Positions 25,034 to 36,679 are shown, numbered from the stretch's first letter. The stretch is 64,000 nucleotides of DNA from Delphinapterus leucas (GCF_002288925.2 NW_022098036.1:42323381-42387380), one strand, 5' to 3'. The notes: generated from the letters alone by a model not told the origin. Program-made: numbers and translations.

Positions 25034-25256
25034 AAAAGCAAACACTTGAGCTTCCCTGGTGGCGCAGTGGTTGAGCGTCCGCCTGCCAAGGCAGGGGACA
25101 CGGGTTCGTGTCCCGGTCTGGGAGGATCCCACATGCCGTGGAGCTGCTGCGCCCGTGAGCCGTGGCCACTGAGCCTGCGCGTCCGGAGCCTGTGCTCCGC
25201 AACGGGAGAGGCCACAACAGTGAGAGGCCCGGAAAAAAAAAAAAAAGCAAACACTT
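25034..25256 (+). repeat. CHR-type SINE with perfect 14-bp target-site duplication
   Basis: A complete plus-strand element, about 25048-25242: head AGCTTCCCTGGTGGCGCAGT, A box TGGCGCAGTGG, B-box region GGTTCGTGTCC, short body, and A14 tail. It is flanked by identical AAAAGCAAACACTT at 25034-25047 and 25243-25256. The perfect duplication and intact A tail point to a comparatively recent insertion. One base differs from other copies in GTTGAGCGTCC (others GAGAGTCC), and the body ends at GAGGCCCGG without the usual CGTACC, so it is slightly 3'-shortened. Confidence 0.97.
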
Positions 25257-28200
25257 ACTGGACGTCTATTTCTGCTTTATTGTGCTGGGTGTTGCAGGAA
25301 AAGAGAGGACATATAATTTTTGCATGAAAATTTTCACAATCTAAGGGCAAGTTTTAGCTAGATGAAGATAAATCAGCAGGTTATATCAAATTGGATATAA
25401 GTAAGCATGGGATTTTGTGGCATAAATTGTATGTTCATAAGGGCTTGAATTAAAGGAAAGAAAAGCATAACTTCTAGAGAGAAGAATTAATGGAAAAAAG
25501 GTAGAATTTTAGCTTGAATTTGAAGATACTTAAGACTTATGTTCAGGAAAAGAAACACAGTTAAAAAAAAGAACCTACATAACCCTCATCTTAACACCAG
25601 AAGTGAATTTAGGACAATGAGAAGAGTAGCCTGATTGGAATAGAATTAGTCTGGGGACAGGGGAGAACAAAAAGGTAGCTAATAAGAACATCTACAGTTT
25701 TTAGGACTAACATAATTATGCACATTATTTCGCACATAAAAGTTGAGTTGCATTGCCTAGTATCCAGTTAGTTTTTAACATTCAGTTCATGTTGGAAAGC
25801 TTAAGGCAGTTTTTCACTTTTCTGCATATGACAGCCATGGCACATTTGAAAAACCAAAGATAAAACATTAACGATGAATCCATAAGGGGCATGATTGCGT
25901 TTTTGTTGTCAGCTGCAGTAATTGGCTCCATTGCTTTGCTTCATTTTACTCACACTATTTTCCAAAGTGTCTCACAAACATTTAAGAGAAATCAATTAGT
26001 GACTTATGCAACATTAAATTGCACAGAACTCCCTTATCAAAAGGTTAAAAATAATCTAGGGGGGAGATTATGAAAATTCTCATGAAAATAGGTTACATTA
26101 AATGATTTACCTAAAGCAAGGGAGTGGGGTGCAGAGAGCGAACAAATCCTGGTTCTAGACTCGGCTTTTCCACTCTTATTTCACTAGCTGTAGAAAAACG
26201 GGTTGAATAGGTGTTCCCTGAGATACTATAAAAATCTAAAACCATGAGATGATACCACTTAAGGTGTTTTCTACTATTTTAAAACATTATTGATGGGCTT
26301 TCATTCCAAAACCAGACACCAGAGGGTCTGCTGAGTAAACAAGGAAAAAGTTTCTATTTTTTCATCTCCACAGTGTAGCCAAGGAGAACATTCATGATGG
26401 AAAGATTCTAAGCAGAGTTTACAGGGGTGGCAAGGTCCCTGCTTCCACTTGAAATTAGAAACACACCAAGGTCATGCCTAGACTTCAGATAAAGGCCTGA
26501 CTGCTCTCTCAGGAAATCCAAATCCTTCGAGGGTCTAGGTTATCTTGCCCACTGTGTGTTTTGCATATGGGTTATGTTAGGCCCAAAGGTGGCCTTCCTG
26601 TGTATCTGTGTTTCACTGTGTCCCCTGCTCAAAACTAGGAACCAGAAATATCTCTTCAGTCCACAAACTGCCTCATATACAGAAGTTTTCCTAAGTAGCT
26701 CTCCTTAAACACAAACTCATCGATCGGTAAGGATCCATGGAGATAAGAAGTAGTACATATGTTGGTGACTGTGAAAAATGTGTTTGGTAGCGCATGGCTT
26801 TGTTGATTTTCATGGTGAGCCTCGAAAACCAGAGGACAGCACAAACCAGCGGGGTCTTGAGCAAAATAAGGGAGAAATCCAAAACACATGGGAATGTATC
26901 CAAATGTGGGGACATCCTGGACGCAGAAATTAAGGTCACCCCCTTCACAGTTTCACCAGCGTCAGACTTGCACCTATTTCTGTATTGAAGATATGAACAG
27001 AATCAAGAGTCTTTGGACAGATGTGAAGAATACGTGCTAAGAAATATGTGGCTAAGGAACACAGGACTGTCAAGCACCTAGTTCTGCAGGCTGTGAGAAG
27101 GATTTTTTTTTTAATCAGAGTTTCTGTTGTGCTATTAATTAACCTTTGTTAGAATTGGCATTGTATTCGATTGGATTCAGAAGAAAGGAGTGTACACTTG
27201 GGTGGCTTGTGCTTTGTAACCTATTTACTGTTTTTATTGCTATTTGAAAGAACATCATGCAGAATGGATCTATGAAAATCAAGATCCAAGGAGGATGGAT
27301 CTGTTGCCCTGAGACTTTGCTCAGTAGAGTTCAGCACCTGGCCACAAGCCAATTGACGTCAGCTGTAATATTTGACTTCACTAGGAGCCTGGCCAGTGAA
27401 AAAACTGTCAGATAGGCCCCAGAATGTACTTAGAGCTCGGTCAGAGAAATGTTCCCTGGGCAAGAGCTATTTCTCCTCTTCCTCTGCATCCCACAGAGAT
27501 GATCTGAGCCCAGCGCCTGCTTTGATGTCAGTAAGAACGTGGCAACCTGATCAGTTTCATGGGGAGCCGAATAAGACAAGCAAGAAGCATAGAGAGGAGC
27601 CCCTGCCAACTAGGAGAATTTCTAAAACGTAACTAAAACACACACAGCACTCACATACACATTTTGCAGATGAGAAATGGGATAAATATAATTTTTCCCT
27701 CTCCCAATGCACAGATGTCAGCAGAAACTATAGGAGAGTGCAGGTTGGAAATGAATACGCCCTGTTTCACCAAAAAGAGAAAATAATTTTGGCTTTGAAT
27801 AGCCAGAGTGAAGGAGGGGTAAGGAAAAGAGGTTGTAAATCCATTATGAATGTGGTGCTTGCCTTCATTCTTGTATGATGTTTCTTAAAGCTCTACAATT
27901 ATATTATGTTAATGCAATGTATAGGCCAAGTTATAATGGCAGCTAATGTGGTTACCTCTGACTGTGCAAGAAAGCATTCAGTAAAGCTGCTGACCCATCA
28001 CATGCTATTCAGCCCAGCTTTTCATGACCCAGGGTGGTTCAGGAGCACAGTGTAAGGGTCACACAGTGACTGTGGTCCCGCCATCCACAGAGATTTCCTC
28101 AATTCCACAGGAGTGGCCGGGTCTCAGGCTTCAACATTAATGTATCCAGGCATTGCTTAGACCCAACCTCAGATGCTCTGATTTATTAATTAGGAATTAG

Positions 28201-28604
28201 GACTATCCATTTTGTACCTCTTCCTTTCAGGTTGTTCCCTTCTCTCTCCATTCTACCTCCACCACAAAAGACACGCTATGGTGCAGTGAAAAGAAGAAAT
28301 CATTGCCAACGTAACTTGACAATGAGGCGGGGGAAAAGTGAAGAGGGTCTTGTGTCAAGCAAAAGAAAAGTAAACTTTACCCTAGAGAAAGTAATTTTTG
28401 ACTGAGAGGTAGAAAGTGGCATTTTTAGAAAGATTAACAAGGAATCTGCATGGAAAATTGATTCAGAAGGAGGAGGACTGGAGAGACCAGTTTGGAGTCA
28501 ATTATCCTAGACGGATGCCGAGGTGATGAGCATCTGAAGAAGGTAAAAGCAGGGAGAATGGAAATGGGGTCAGCATTCAAAGGATGTTGGTATGAAGACT
28601 TACT
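25257..28604. other. Unique sequence, no gene seen
   Basis: This stretch is moderately AT-rich, with open frames up to about 87 codons overlapping on both strands (for example near 26.65-26.99 kb) and no recognised domains. A weak MIR3-like string (TCCTGGTTCTAGACTCGGC) occurs near 26.15 kb but is not enough to call. Confidence 0.5.
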
Positions 28605-28850
28605 GATGATAGTAACAGCCAACACAAAAGCGGCACTTACTACACTTCTAAGTATTTTATGCACATTACAAGATTTAATTCTCTCATCCCTATGAGGTGA
28701 ATACCATTAGGAAATAGAGGTACAGAGGGCTTAAGAAACTTGCCAAGATTACACAAGTCGTTAGCAAAAGAGCTAAGAAAAGAGCCCAGGCAGTCTGTGT
28801 CCATATCCCAGCTCTCAACCAGTGTACTATTTATACTACACTGCCCTTCA
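28605..28850 (+). repeat. MIR SINE, nearly full length
   Basis: Ordered MIR blocks are visible. AAGTATTTTATGCACATTAC is followed by a TTAATTCTCTCATCCCTATG block, then GAGGTGAATACCATTAGGAA, then AGAGGGCTTAAGAAACTTGC, CAAGATTACACAAG and GAGCCCAGGCAGTCTGTGTC, ending in CTACACTGCCC. Plus orientation. This is one of the best preserved ancient SINEs in the window. Confidence 0.88.
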
Positions 28851-30054
28851 CAGTAAACAGTCATCCCCATATGATCTTGTAAGCTCTTACATGGTGGTAC
28901 AGACAGGCATTATCAATTATTTCACAGACGGCAGGGTGGGAAGGTACAATCTTTGTCCTTACTATTGTAAAACACATGGCTCCTGGTCAGTGTATCAGTC
29001 CCCTTGGGGAGATGAAGCCTAGGTGCTGGCAGAACACACAATCCTTGACTTTTCTCTGTGATGGAGAAGCCAGTGCTTGAGGAGAATTGTTGATTTTCCA
29101 GGAGATCTAACTCCTTCTCTAGTGATGAGAAATATTGACCCTTTCAAATACACTTCTTGACTGCACCCTCTGCAGAGGATAGAAAATATCCACCAAAGGC
29201 AAGTTGAACATTTCATTTACTTGTGATGTGGCAGATTCCACAGAACCAGGATCAAATCATAATTGCTTACCCCTAAAGAATCCATTTCTATTCTAGCCCA
29301 ATACCTGCATCCTAAAAGTACTGCTATTGGCTTGATACATTCACTTCCATTTTGTACTTCTCATACAAACTAGTAAACAAACAAAGAAAACACAAAGCAA
29401 AACCCCGTCTCCCTCTTTTGGTATGTGACTCTTGTCCATTGTGGTTTGCTGAGTATCTATCTGGTTCAGTTTAAAAGAAAGGCAGAAGACCCCTGGGATA
29501 GAATCACCAAAAACTCAAATTCACTCATTTTGGGTATTCTATGCTTTTGATGGATTTATTATATTTTCCATTTTTGTCTTAAGCTGGTTGGGATTTAATT
29601 GCAATCAAAATTACTAATTCATTCAGACCTTATGAACTTACATCATTCTATTGACCTGGCCCAGATTTGCAAGCAGAGAATCCTACACACATCTTTCTTC
29701 AGCAGGTCTACAAGAACAAGGTGCCCCAGTGCATTCTTCGGCCAAGAGCTTCATCCATAGGGTGGAAGTTCAGCACGTGAAAACAGAGCTGTTAATAGGC
29801 AGCCATCAATACAATGAAGACGCCAATGGGTGTGGTCTAAAAGCAGAGCAGAGTTCATTACAAGAGAAATGAAGTCATTCTTGTTTAATGAAGAGACACA
29901 TCAGGAACATGAAAGTTGTCCAGCTTTGGGGCTCATGAAAAGCCAAGGGGCACTAACAAATCTGGGAAGAAGAGTTTAGACTTATAACTGCTCTGAGTGC
30001 ATTTGCATTGTCTCTGCCCTCAAGGAGCATTTAACCCAGTTCGTTGAATTGGGG
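28851..30054. other. Unique sequence
   Basis: No gene or repeat is recognised. Open frames are under 75 codons, with no domain. Confidence 0.5.
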
Positions 30055-30303
30055 CAGAAAGGAATTTTTTTTAACTCTTTTTTTTTTTTTTTTTTTGAGG
30101 TATGCGGGCCTCTCACTGTTGTGGCCTCTCCCGTTGCGGAGCACAGGCTCCAGACGCGCAGGCTCAGCGGCCATGGCTCACGGACCCAGTCGCTCCGCGG
30201 CATGTGGGATCTTCCTGGAACGGGGCACGAACCGGTGTCCCCTGCATCGGCAGGCGGACTCTCAACCACTGCGCCACCAGGGAAGCCCCAGAAAGGAATT
30301 TTT
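30055..30303 (-). repeat. CHR-type SINE, minus strand, with 15-bp target-site duplication
   Basis: On the minus strand it is a complete short-form element with head GGGCTTCCCTGGTGGCGCAG, promoter boxes, short body ending GGCCCGCATACC, and a long A tail (T run from about 30078). The flanks CAGAAAGGAATTTTT at 30055-30069 and 30289-30303 match exactly. It forms an inverted pair with the plus-strand copy at 30.77 kb. All GC-rich frames over it are SINE-derived. Confidence 0.96.
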
Positions 30304-30559
30304 AAGAGTCAACTAGCCCTTTCCCCAGACTGCAGACAGAACTACCTACTCCGTTATTTAGAGAATCTTCTTTTTACCTTAGCACTGAGGAAGATCACTT
30401 CCACACAGGAAAGATGAAAACGGCAGATGTGTGTGCGCGCAAACATATGTATGTAGGTACTTAGATATGAATACCCCTCACCTCTTCCAGAATAAATGTA
30501 AGTGGCTCACAAGGATATATAAAATACCAGCAGGATGATGTCATATTTATCCTTCTGGA

Positions 30560-30725
30560 GTCTGCAGTTAAACTACGTGGGTTCACATCCCAGCTCTACT
30601 CTGACCTGGGAGTTTGGGAAGTCACTGAACCTCTCTTTGCATCAGTTTTCTCATCACTCTAATGAATATAGTAATAGTCCTTATTATTAATAACTAGTAC
30701 TGATAATAGCAGTTATTATAGTAGC
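30560..30725 (+). repeat. MIR fragment between two SINEs
   Basis: TGGGTTCACATCCCAGCTCT, TTTGGGAAGTCACTGAACCT, CTCTTTGCATCAGTTTTCTC and ATGAATATAGTAATAGTCCT follow the MIR order from the 'ggttcgaatcc' block to the 'cctcatctgtaaaatgggxataataxtagt' block. Plus orientation. Confidence 0.8.
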
Positions 30726-30754
30726 TATGACATAGAGTTTTCCTGATTTTAATT

Positions 30755-30986
30755 AAGATAACCCATAGGGGCTTCCCGGGTGGCGCAGTGGTTGAGAGTC
30801 CGCCTGCCGATGCAGGGGACACGGGTTCGTGCCCCGGTCCGGGAGGATCCCGCATACCGCGGAGCAGCTGGGCCCGTGAGCCATGGCTGCTGAGCCTGCA
30901 CGTCCGGAGCCTGTGCTCCGCAATGGGAGAGGCCACAGCAGTGAGAGGCCCGCGTACAAAAAAAAAAAAAAAAAGATAACCCATAG
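30755..30986 (+). repeat. CHR-type SINE with perfect 14-bp target-site duplication
   Basis: A complete plus-strand short-form element, head GGGGCTTCCCGGGTGGCGCA and A tail ending at 30974. The flanks AAGATAACCCATAG at 30755-30768 and 30973-30986 are identical. With the minus-strand copy at 30.06-30.30 kb it forms a near-identical inverted repeat with an intervening loop of about 465 bp. Confidence 0.97.
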
Positions 30987-31109
30987 AAGACACTTACTGC
31001 AGTGTTTGGACCTAGACTCCACCCTCCACATGCTTGTTCTTACTATTGAAAGCTTACCTTTAAAAAAAATCTCAATTCCTCCCCTAACAGCTAGAGGAAA
31101 TACTAAAGT

Positions 31110-31265
31110 GTGCTGAACTTTTGTTTCCTCATATATAAAAAAGCAGATAATTATTACTAGTATTTTGTAAGAATTAAATTAGTGCTATGTATTGAGCTCT
31201 TAACATATACCCTTGCAGGTAGTAAACACACAATAAATGCAAGTTGTTATTATTGTTATAAATAT
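31110..31265 (+). repeat. MIR fragment
   Basis: TTTTGTTTCCTCATATATAA, GTAAGAATTAAATTAGTGCT, ATGTATTGAGCTCTTAACAT and GTAAACACACAATAAATGCA follow the MIR/MIR3 3' order (tttcctcatctgtaaa ... gaggattaaatgag ... agcacttagcac ... cacaataaatg). Plus orientation. Confidence 0.65.
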
Positions 31266-31991
31266 TATTATATTTAGCAATAACAAAATGGTGCAATTTA
31301 AAAGCAGGGGTAAAAAATAAAGAATAATAAAGATGGAGATAGAAAAATAAGCTGGGAAATTTGCTGAAATATATTTACAATGTCTGCGCACGGGTGTACC
31401 ACAAAATTGGGTCTAGGTTTTCTGGTTGTCACCATAAAATGGGAAACTTTGCAGTTACACAATCACTGTGTCTGCTCAACAAATACTAATCACTACAGAA
31501 GATAGAACTATGCTGGCTACTAAGAGCAGGGAGTCATCTCTCTCATGGGTACTCTTAAAGAGCAGAAAACAACCTCCACAGCACCCTTGCAATAGACATT
31601 GCTGTGAGACCCATCTCTTATGCAGTGTGATAGCACCACACCAAAGTATAATTTAATAAAACAAAAAACAACTCTATAAGGGCAAAGGGTGGCAGCTGCA
31701 CATCTCCAAGTACCAGCTCCTTCCAGATCATATTTTATCCCAAACTGCATAATATGGAAGAAATTCTTCATAATGAACTTCAAATTCTGCAAACAGTCCT
31801 TCCTAAATAGAGTCTCTCTTGACAGAATTTTTGATAAATTTGAGCAATAAGATTAAATCGGCAGGCTGACAAAGTGTAAGAGAGTAGAATTTTAAATCTT
31901 ACTGTGATGGAGATCATATAGTTTCACTTATTAACTAATTCTAAAACCCAACAACTCATTATCAGGAGGAATGTCTAACTTGAATTCTATT

Positions 31992-32191
31992 AAAAGAGTA
32001 TAAGCTGGGACTTCCCTGGCGGTCCAGTGGTTAAGACTTTGCCTTCCAATGCAGGGGGAGCTAAGATCCCACATGTCTTGTGGCCAAAAAAACCCAAAAC
32101 ATAAAACAGAAGCAATATTGTAACAAATTCAATAAAGACTTAAAAAAAAAAGTCCACATTAAAAAAATCTTAAAAAAAAAAGAGTATAAGC
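31992..32191 (+). repeat. tRNA-derived SINE of CHR-1-like type, B box missing
   Basis: The head GGGACTTCCCTGGCGGTCCA and CAGTGGTTAAGACTTTGCCT identify a different tRNA-derived SINE from the other copies. The 3' tail GTAACAAATTCAATAAAGAC is its typical non-tRNA end. Flanks AAAAGAGTATAAGC at 31992-32005 and 32178-32191 are identical, giving a clear 14-bp target-site duplication. Compared with remembered consensus, the run from CAATGCAGGGGG goes straight to AGCTAAGATCCC, so the GGTTCGA-type B box region (roughly 25 bp) is absent. The copy probably lacks a working internal pol III promoter. Confidence 0.88.
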
Positions 32192-34094
32192 CAATGCATA
32201 CTTCTCTCTCCTCCTAGATGATGGAGAATGGTCAATAATACCGGTACAATGACATATTATGTACTGGAAGGTAACTCAAAACTTCCTTCTGGTCCTTTTG
32301 ATACACATGGTGACCATAAGTTACTGGTTTAGATGGATTCAGTGAGCAGTGATTTATCATGTATCCTTATATTGAACTTTGGAAGATGAACTCATCTTAC
32401 CTGTTGAATATGATTTACACAGATTATTGAGACAGAATATTTGCCCGGTTATCCTGATAGTAAAGGCAAAAGCACACACACTTCCTCCCAGATACAGTAA
32501 TAAACACTTTATTCAGGCATACAGATTGCATCTGAGAAGCAAAGCTCTAAAGGGTTGTAGCGAATACGTGTCTGTAAGAAGAGCTAGAAGTAATTCTTCT
32601 TAAACAAATATTATAACTGAGCATGTTAAACTCTGTTAAGCTTAGTTCAAGCTTGCTTAACAGTGTTTACCTTGGAGCTGGATGTATTAAATTCTGAAAT
32701 GCAATTCAAGTCAACAATTCGAATTCCAAAAGATCGTGCTTGAAATGGAATGTTCTCTTTTTATAACGTAAGTTTTCAAATTGTTTTTAATTGGCCTGCA
32801 GATTTCTAATAAGCATTAGCTGAAAATGTGATGAACCTTGAGTCTTCACCTTGCTGAAAAAGATAAAGTGTGATTTCAATATGCCTATCAATTTGCTGTG
32901 TAATAAGGCAAGATTGGGTGGATCTTTTCAGTTTTAGAAAAATGAATCTAATTTCCATAAGACAATTTGAGGCACTGTTTAATAGGCTTTTACCTGTCAG
33001 ACAAAAGCACAGGGAGAAATTGCAAGTTTTGGCTTCCCCCATGCAAATGACAGGAAGGAACACACTCCACACATACATCACTGACACAAGGGCTCAGGTT
33101 TGTGTAGCTGTTCTACTCTCCTTTCCAAGGCAGGGCGAAAGGCAACAATGGTTCTGCTCCAAGATGAAAAAGAACATAAACAGCAGCCCAGAAAAGAAGC
33201 CTCCAATGTTTTTCCTACAAGAAACAAAGTAGTCTTTGCTCCAGCTTGGAAAGGAGTAATTCTCATGCTTTCTGAGGCTCACACCCCCTCTACAAAATGC
33301 TCCTGCGATACATAGATTCATTTCTGGCACAAACTCAGGTAGGAAAGGACTGGAGCTGCTGACCCAGAAACCAGCTTTTTTTGGCTGTCTTGGAGCAGGG
33401 ACACAGTTATTGGGATTTCCTAAGCCTAAGCACATATATTTATCTGGCGAGTGGGGAAGGGGATGTAGAAAAGTGTTTTTTGTTTTTGTGTATTTTGTAC
33501 TCAAAATTTTTTTCTTTTGTATTTTTAAGTGCATGGTTGTTACACAAATCATTAGCAGGTCATAAAACCCCTTCTTTGTTAACAAATCTTTTTGGCTTTT
33601 ATTCTTTATGGGTATTTGTGATTTATGGGCAAGGTACAAACACGAAATATACAAGCAGCTCTCATGTTGTTAGAAACAGGACCTGGCACAGAGACTCAAG
33701 ACTGTTCTTTCCAAGTAACATTTGAAGTTATAATAATGTCATTCCTAAGGTTTTGTCCAATTCCATTTCTGTCTGTGTCCCTCCTTACCTGGAATTATGA
33801 TTCTAGATAATTAGGGAAAATGAACATGTGATTTTTTTCTCTAAACATCTATAAGAGACTGTGTAAAAACCCATTCTTATTTTCCAAGAAAAAGTGGTAA
33901 ATACAAAGAGAACACTGAAGAGTTTCCAGTATCATCTTCATCAGAAATATTAAATTTCATCAGGTAAGGTAAAGAAATTCTACCCAGTTTGGGGAAATGG
34001 CCAATTATAGATAAATACGAAGAAATCAAATCTGGTCAGAGACTCTGAATCCAAGAATGGTAAATATAGTGGTCATAGGTATTTAAATACTTCC
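32192..34094. other. Non-repetitive sequence, possible conserved non-coding DNA
   Basis: No transposon is recognised. The 186-codon minus frame (33094-33654) and the plus frames overlapping it have no known domain and compete with each other, so I do not call a gene. The part 32650-33090 is the most regulatory-looking. Confidence 0.45.
32650..33090. promoter_or_regulatory. Candidate conserved non-coding element
   Basis: This segment is unique and free of recognisable repeats. It contains an octamer joined to a TGACAG site (ATGCAAATGACAGG near 33042), a second TTACCTGTCAGACAAAAG block near 32991, and TTTTTAATTGGCC near 32785. Such POU/MEIS/homeodomain-type motifs cluster in developmental enhancers, but they also occur by chance in AT-rich DNA. 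The call is inference only. Confidence 0.25.
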
Positions 34095-34608
34095 AGTTCC
34101 AGTTATCTATTGCTATTTAACAAACCATTATATATTTAGTAACTTAACACTATTTTATTATTTTCACAATTCTGAGGGTTCGGTGGGCAGTTTTTCTGCT
34201 GCTGTCTGTCACTGGGGATCAGTCGTGTGGCTACAGTCATCGGGCAGCTCGACTGGGGCTGGAAGGTCCAAGACAACCTCCTTCACACATGCTGGCTATT
34301 GGCTGGGGCCCCTCACTTGTCCTCCAAGTGAACACTCACTCTCCAGTGAGCTAAGTTAAGCTTCTTCACAGCCTAGTATAGTCTCAGGGCTCTAAGATAG
34401 TGAAAGAAGAAGCAGTAAGGCCTGCCAAGGTCTGGGCTCTAGAATTTGCACACCATGTTTTCTGCCACTTTCAGGTCAATGAAAATTGCATATTTGGCCC
34501 AGATTTAAGAGGTGGGTAAATAGATTCCATGTCTTGATGGGAGGAGCAACAACAAACATTGCAAAGAGCATGGTTCACTAGGGGTCGTTATTCTAACAAT
34601 CTACCACA
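34095..34608 (-). repeat. Probable MLT1-like (MaLR) solo LTR
   Basis: In plus orientation it begins near AGTTATCTATTGCTATTTAA, CAAACCATTATATATTTAGT and AACTTAACAC. It continues through CACAATTCTGAGGGTTCGGT, TGGGGCTGGAAGGTCCAAGA, ACACATGCTGGCTATTGGCT and TTGATGGGAGGAGC, and ends AACAATCTACCACA. Read on the minus strand it starts TGTGGTAGATTG, the TG start expected of an LTR. This matches a common old mammalian LTR pattern. The exact subfamily is uncertain. Confidence 0.6.
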
Positions 34609-34774
34609 TTTCTGAATTATTTGATTGAAATAAAATACATTCTATCAAACAAGTTTTTTGGTTAAAAAAAACCTTCCATTGTAGTCATTCAAGAAATAAG
34701 TTAAAAATCTTGGTAGATGAGACTCTATCAATGTTACACAGATTATAATTTCTGGAAGAGCAGTGCTTTCTGTT

Positions 34775-34862
34775 TCCAAAATGTGGCCATTAGCAGCTAC
34801 TCTCTCTGTACATTACTTGGCACTTAGCAGAAGCTCAGTAAATTTCTGTTGAATGAATGAAA
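34775..34862 (+). repeat. L2 3'-end fragment
   Basis: TTACTTGGCACTTAGCAGAA, GCTCAGTAAATTTCTGTTGA and ATGAATGAAAG reproduce the L2 3' terminus. Plus orientation; only the last part of the element is recognisable. Confidence 0.75.
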
Positions 34863-35049
34863 GAAGAAATAATGATATATAATCCAATTACAAATACAAA
34901 AAATCAAATAAGATACAAGTTTGAAAAGCAGCTTTTTAATTCTTTATCAAGAGTTTGAATTAGACTTCTAGCATATCTGTGACTTCCCTTCTTTAGTTCC
35001 TTGCCCTTAGATATTTGATATTGAATAAATGTTTGTTCTCTGTAAAATA

Positions 35050-36270
35050 AGCTGATGAATTTAGGACTTTTCTCTGAATATAAAGAACCATTTTAAGACA
35101 AAATTATTGATTCCCATTGATTCATGATAATCCATGTAAAGTTAACATAATCTCTCTGTTAAAAAAAAAAAAAAGAGGCTTAAAGTTTATCCCAAACCCT
35201 GACTTATTGTCACATCAACTAAAAAGTACCTGTTGGAACTGCAACCACCATGAGAAAAAAAATTGCTGTTTGGTTACCTACAAGAGAACTATAGAAAGGA
35301 ACATTCTTTCGAAAATGATTTTTGTATTAATAAGAAAAATATAGAGCACTAGGTAGTAAGGGTGGGATTGTTGTTGAGGATATGTATGTGAATATATATG
35401 TGTGTATAAATGTATATGGGTGTGTGTGCTGGCTATCCAGCTTTTGAGCACTCCTCTGATTTTTGAGGCATTCCCAGTGAAACTTGGTGACAAGAAGCCA
35501 GTTACCCTCTATCCTCACTTCTGGCAGCTAAGATATGCACCTTCTACCCCTCTGGGTCTTAAAAGCTTGAGACAGTGAAACAAAAACACATGGATAATTG
35601 ATAAAATATTTACCACAAATGGCAGCAATATTCCTATGAGTCCATCAGGGTAATGGGAAGTGGCCAGGAGCCTGAATGGTGTTTCCTACCCAGATAGTTA
35701 TGATATTCCGAAATTAGCTCATCCCCTGATGCTCAGACACCCTTAGTTCCATTATCAGAGCCTGGTTTTCACAGGTATCAAGTCTGTGAACCACCTATTG
35801 TCCTTCCAGGAAATTTTTTTCCCTACTTAATTTTGTTGCCTTCTGATACTTGCAATCAAGAATTGGCTGACAGAGGGAATTCCATATTTTTATGTTTTCT
35901 TCATTTAATTTAACTCTTCAAACGAACTTTAAGTGAATCAAATAGATAAGTTGAATGAACATCTAAAATTCTACTACCTAATTTTGAAATCTTCACATCA
36001 GGGATTAATAGGATGTAATAAACTTCCTCAAGGGTTAAAAATTTTCAGAGAATTTCTTTTGACCAGAATTGGCTGTGGTATGAAAAAGAGCTGTTGCATC
36101 CATATATACTTTTGGAGATTTGAGGATACCAAGTACTAACATATCATCCTCAGTAGAGCCTTTTCCAATGAGAAAAGACAAAGGAAACCAGATGAGATCA
36201 AAGCATCTTCTTCATTACTCAAAGCAGAGGACCCAGTCATTACAAAGTAATGCCTCTTCTTACACAAAAT
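35050..36270. other. Unique sequence with a TG-rich patch
   Basis: No gene is seen. An A run lies at 35160-35174 and a degenerate TG/TATG-rich patch at about 35383-35430. The rest is unrecognised. Confidence 0.5.
35383..35430 (+). repeat. Degenerate TG/TATG-rich simple repeat
   Basis: Runs of ATGTATGTG, ATATATGTGTGT and GGGTGTGTGTG form a decayed simple repeat. Frames reading HTHTHI-type peptides on the minus strand come from it. Confidence 0.8.
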
Positions 36271-36274
36271 GCAG

Positions 36275-36512
36275 GGCAACATTGCACAGTGGAGAAAAAC
36301 TAGGTTCTGAAGCTACACTGGTTGGGTCCAAATTTGGTTCTGCCATTAGTACATGTGTGACTTTGATGGAGTCACTTTCCATCTCTGTACTTAACTTTTC
36401 TCATCTAAAACTCTATAGCCAAGGGTTGCATGAGGATTAAATGACTTAGTATTTGCAAAGCACATATGCTTAGCACATGGCTGGCACTACATGGGTTTGC
36501 TAAATAACTAAC
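36275..36512 (+). repeat. MIR SINE, nearly full length
   Basis: The ordered MIR/MIR3 blocks are present. ACATTGCACAGTGGAGAAAA is followed by TGGGTCCAAATTTGGTTCTG, TGACTTTGATGGAGTCACTT, CCATCTCTGTACTTAACTTT, TGCATGAGGATTAAATGACT and GCAAAGCACATATGCTTAGC, then ACATGGCTGGCAC. Plus orientation. Confidence 0.82.
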
Positions 36513-36679
36513 TGAAATGCAAAAGTAAGTGCTGTTGAACTGTATAGCACCTTATATAATTGTATGTAATCTCAAAACATGTTATAAATAAAAAACACCA
36601 AAAAGACCTCTCCCTTTTTCATAGTTATGAAAGTTAGGCATTAAAATAGGATGAAGTCCTTGCTCAAGATCTGTAGATA

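Noticed and set aside
25049..25120. Possible tRNA gene (A and B box present)
   Set aside because: The A and B boxes belong to the tRNA-derived head of a SINE. The rest does not fold as a cloverleaf gene, and the same head recurs in every copy.
28100..28210. Possible MER5 fragment (CCCAACCTCAGATGCTCTGA)
   Set aside because: The match is too short and only one block is convincing.
33094..33654. 186-codon minus-strand frame
   Set aside because: It has no recognised motif and low-complexity K/F-rich runs. Plus-strand frames overlap it. It was kept only as unannotated unique sequence.
35278..35518. Minus-strand frames with HTHTHI-type peptides
   Set aside because: They are translations of the TG/TATG simple repeat.
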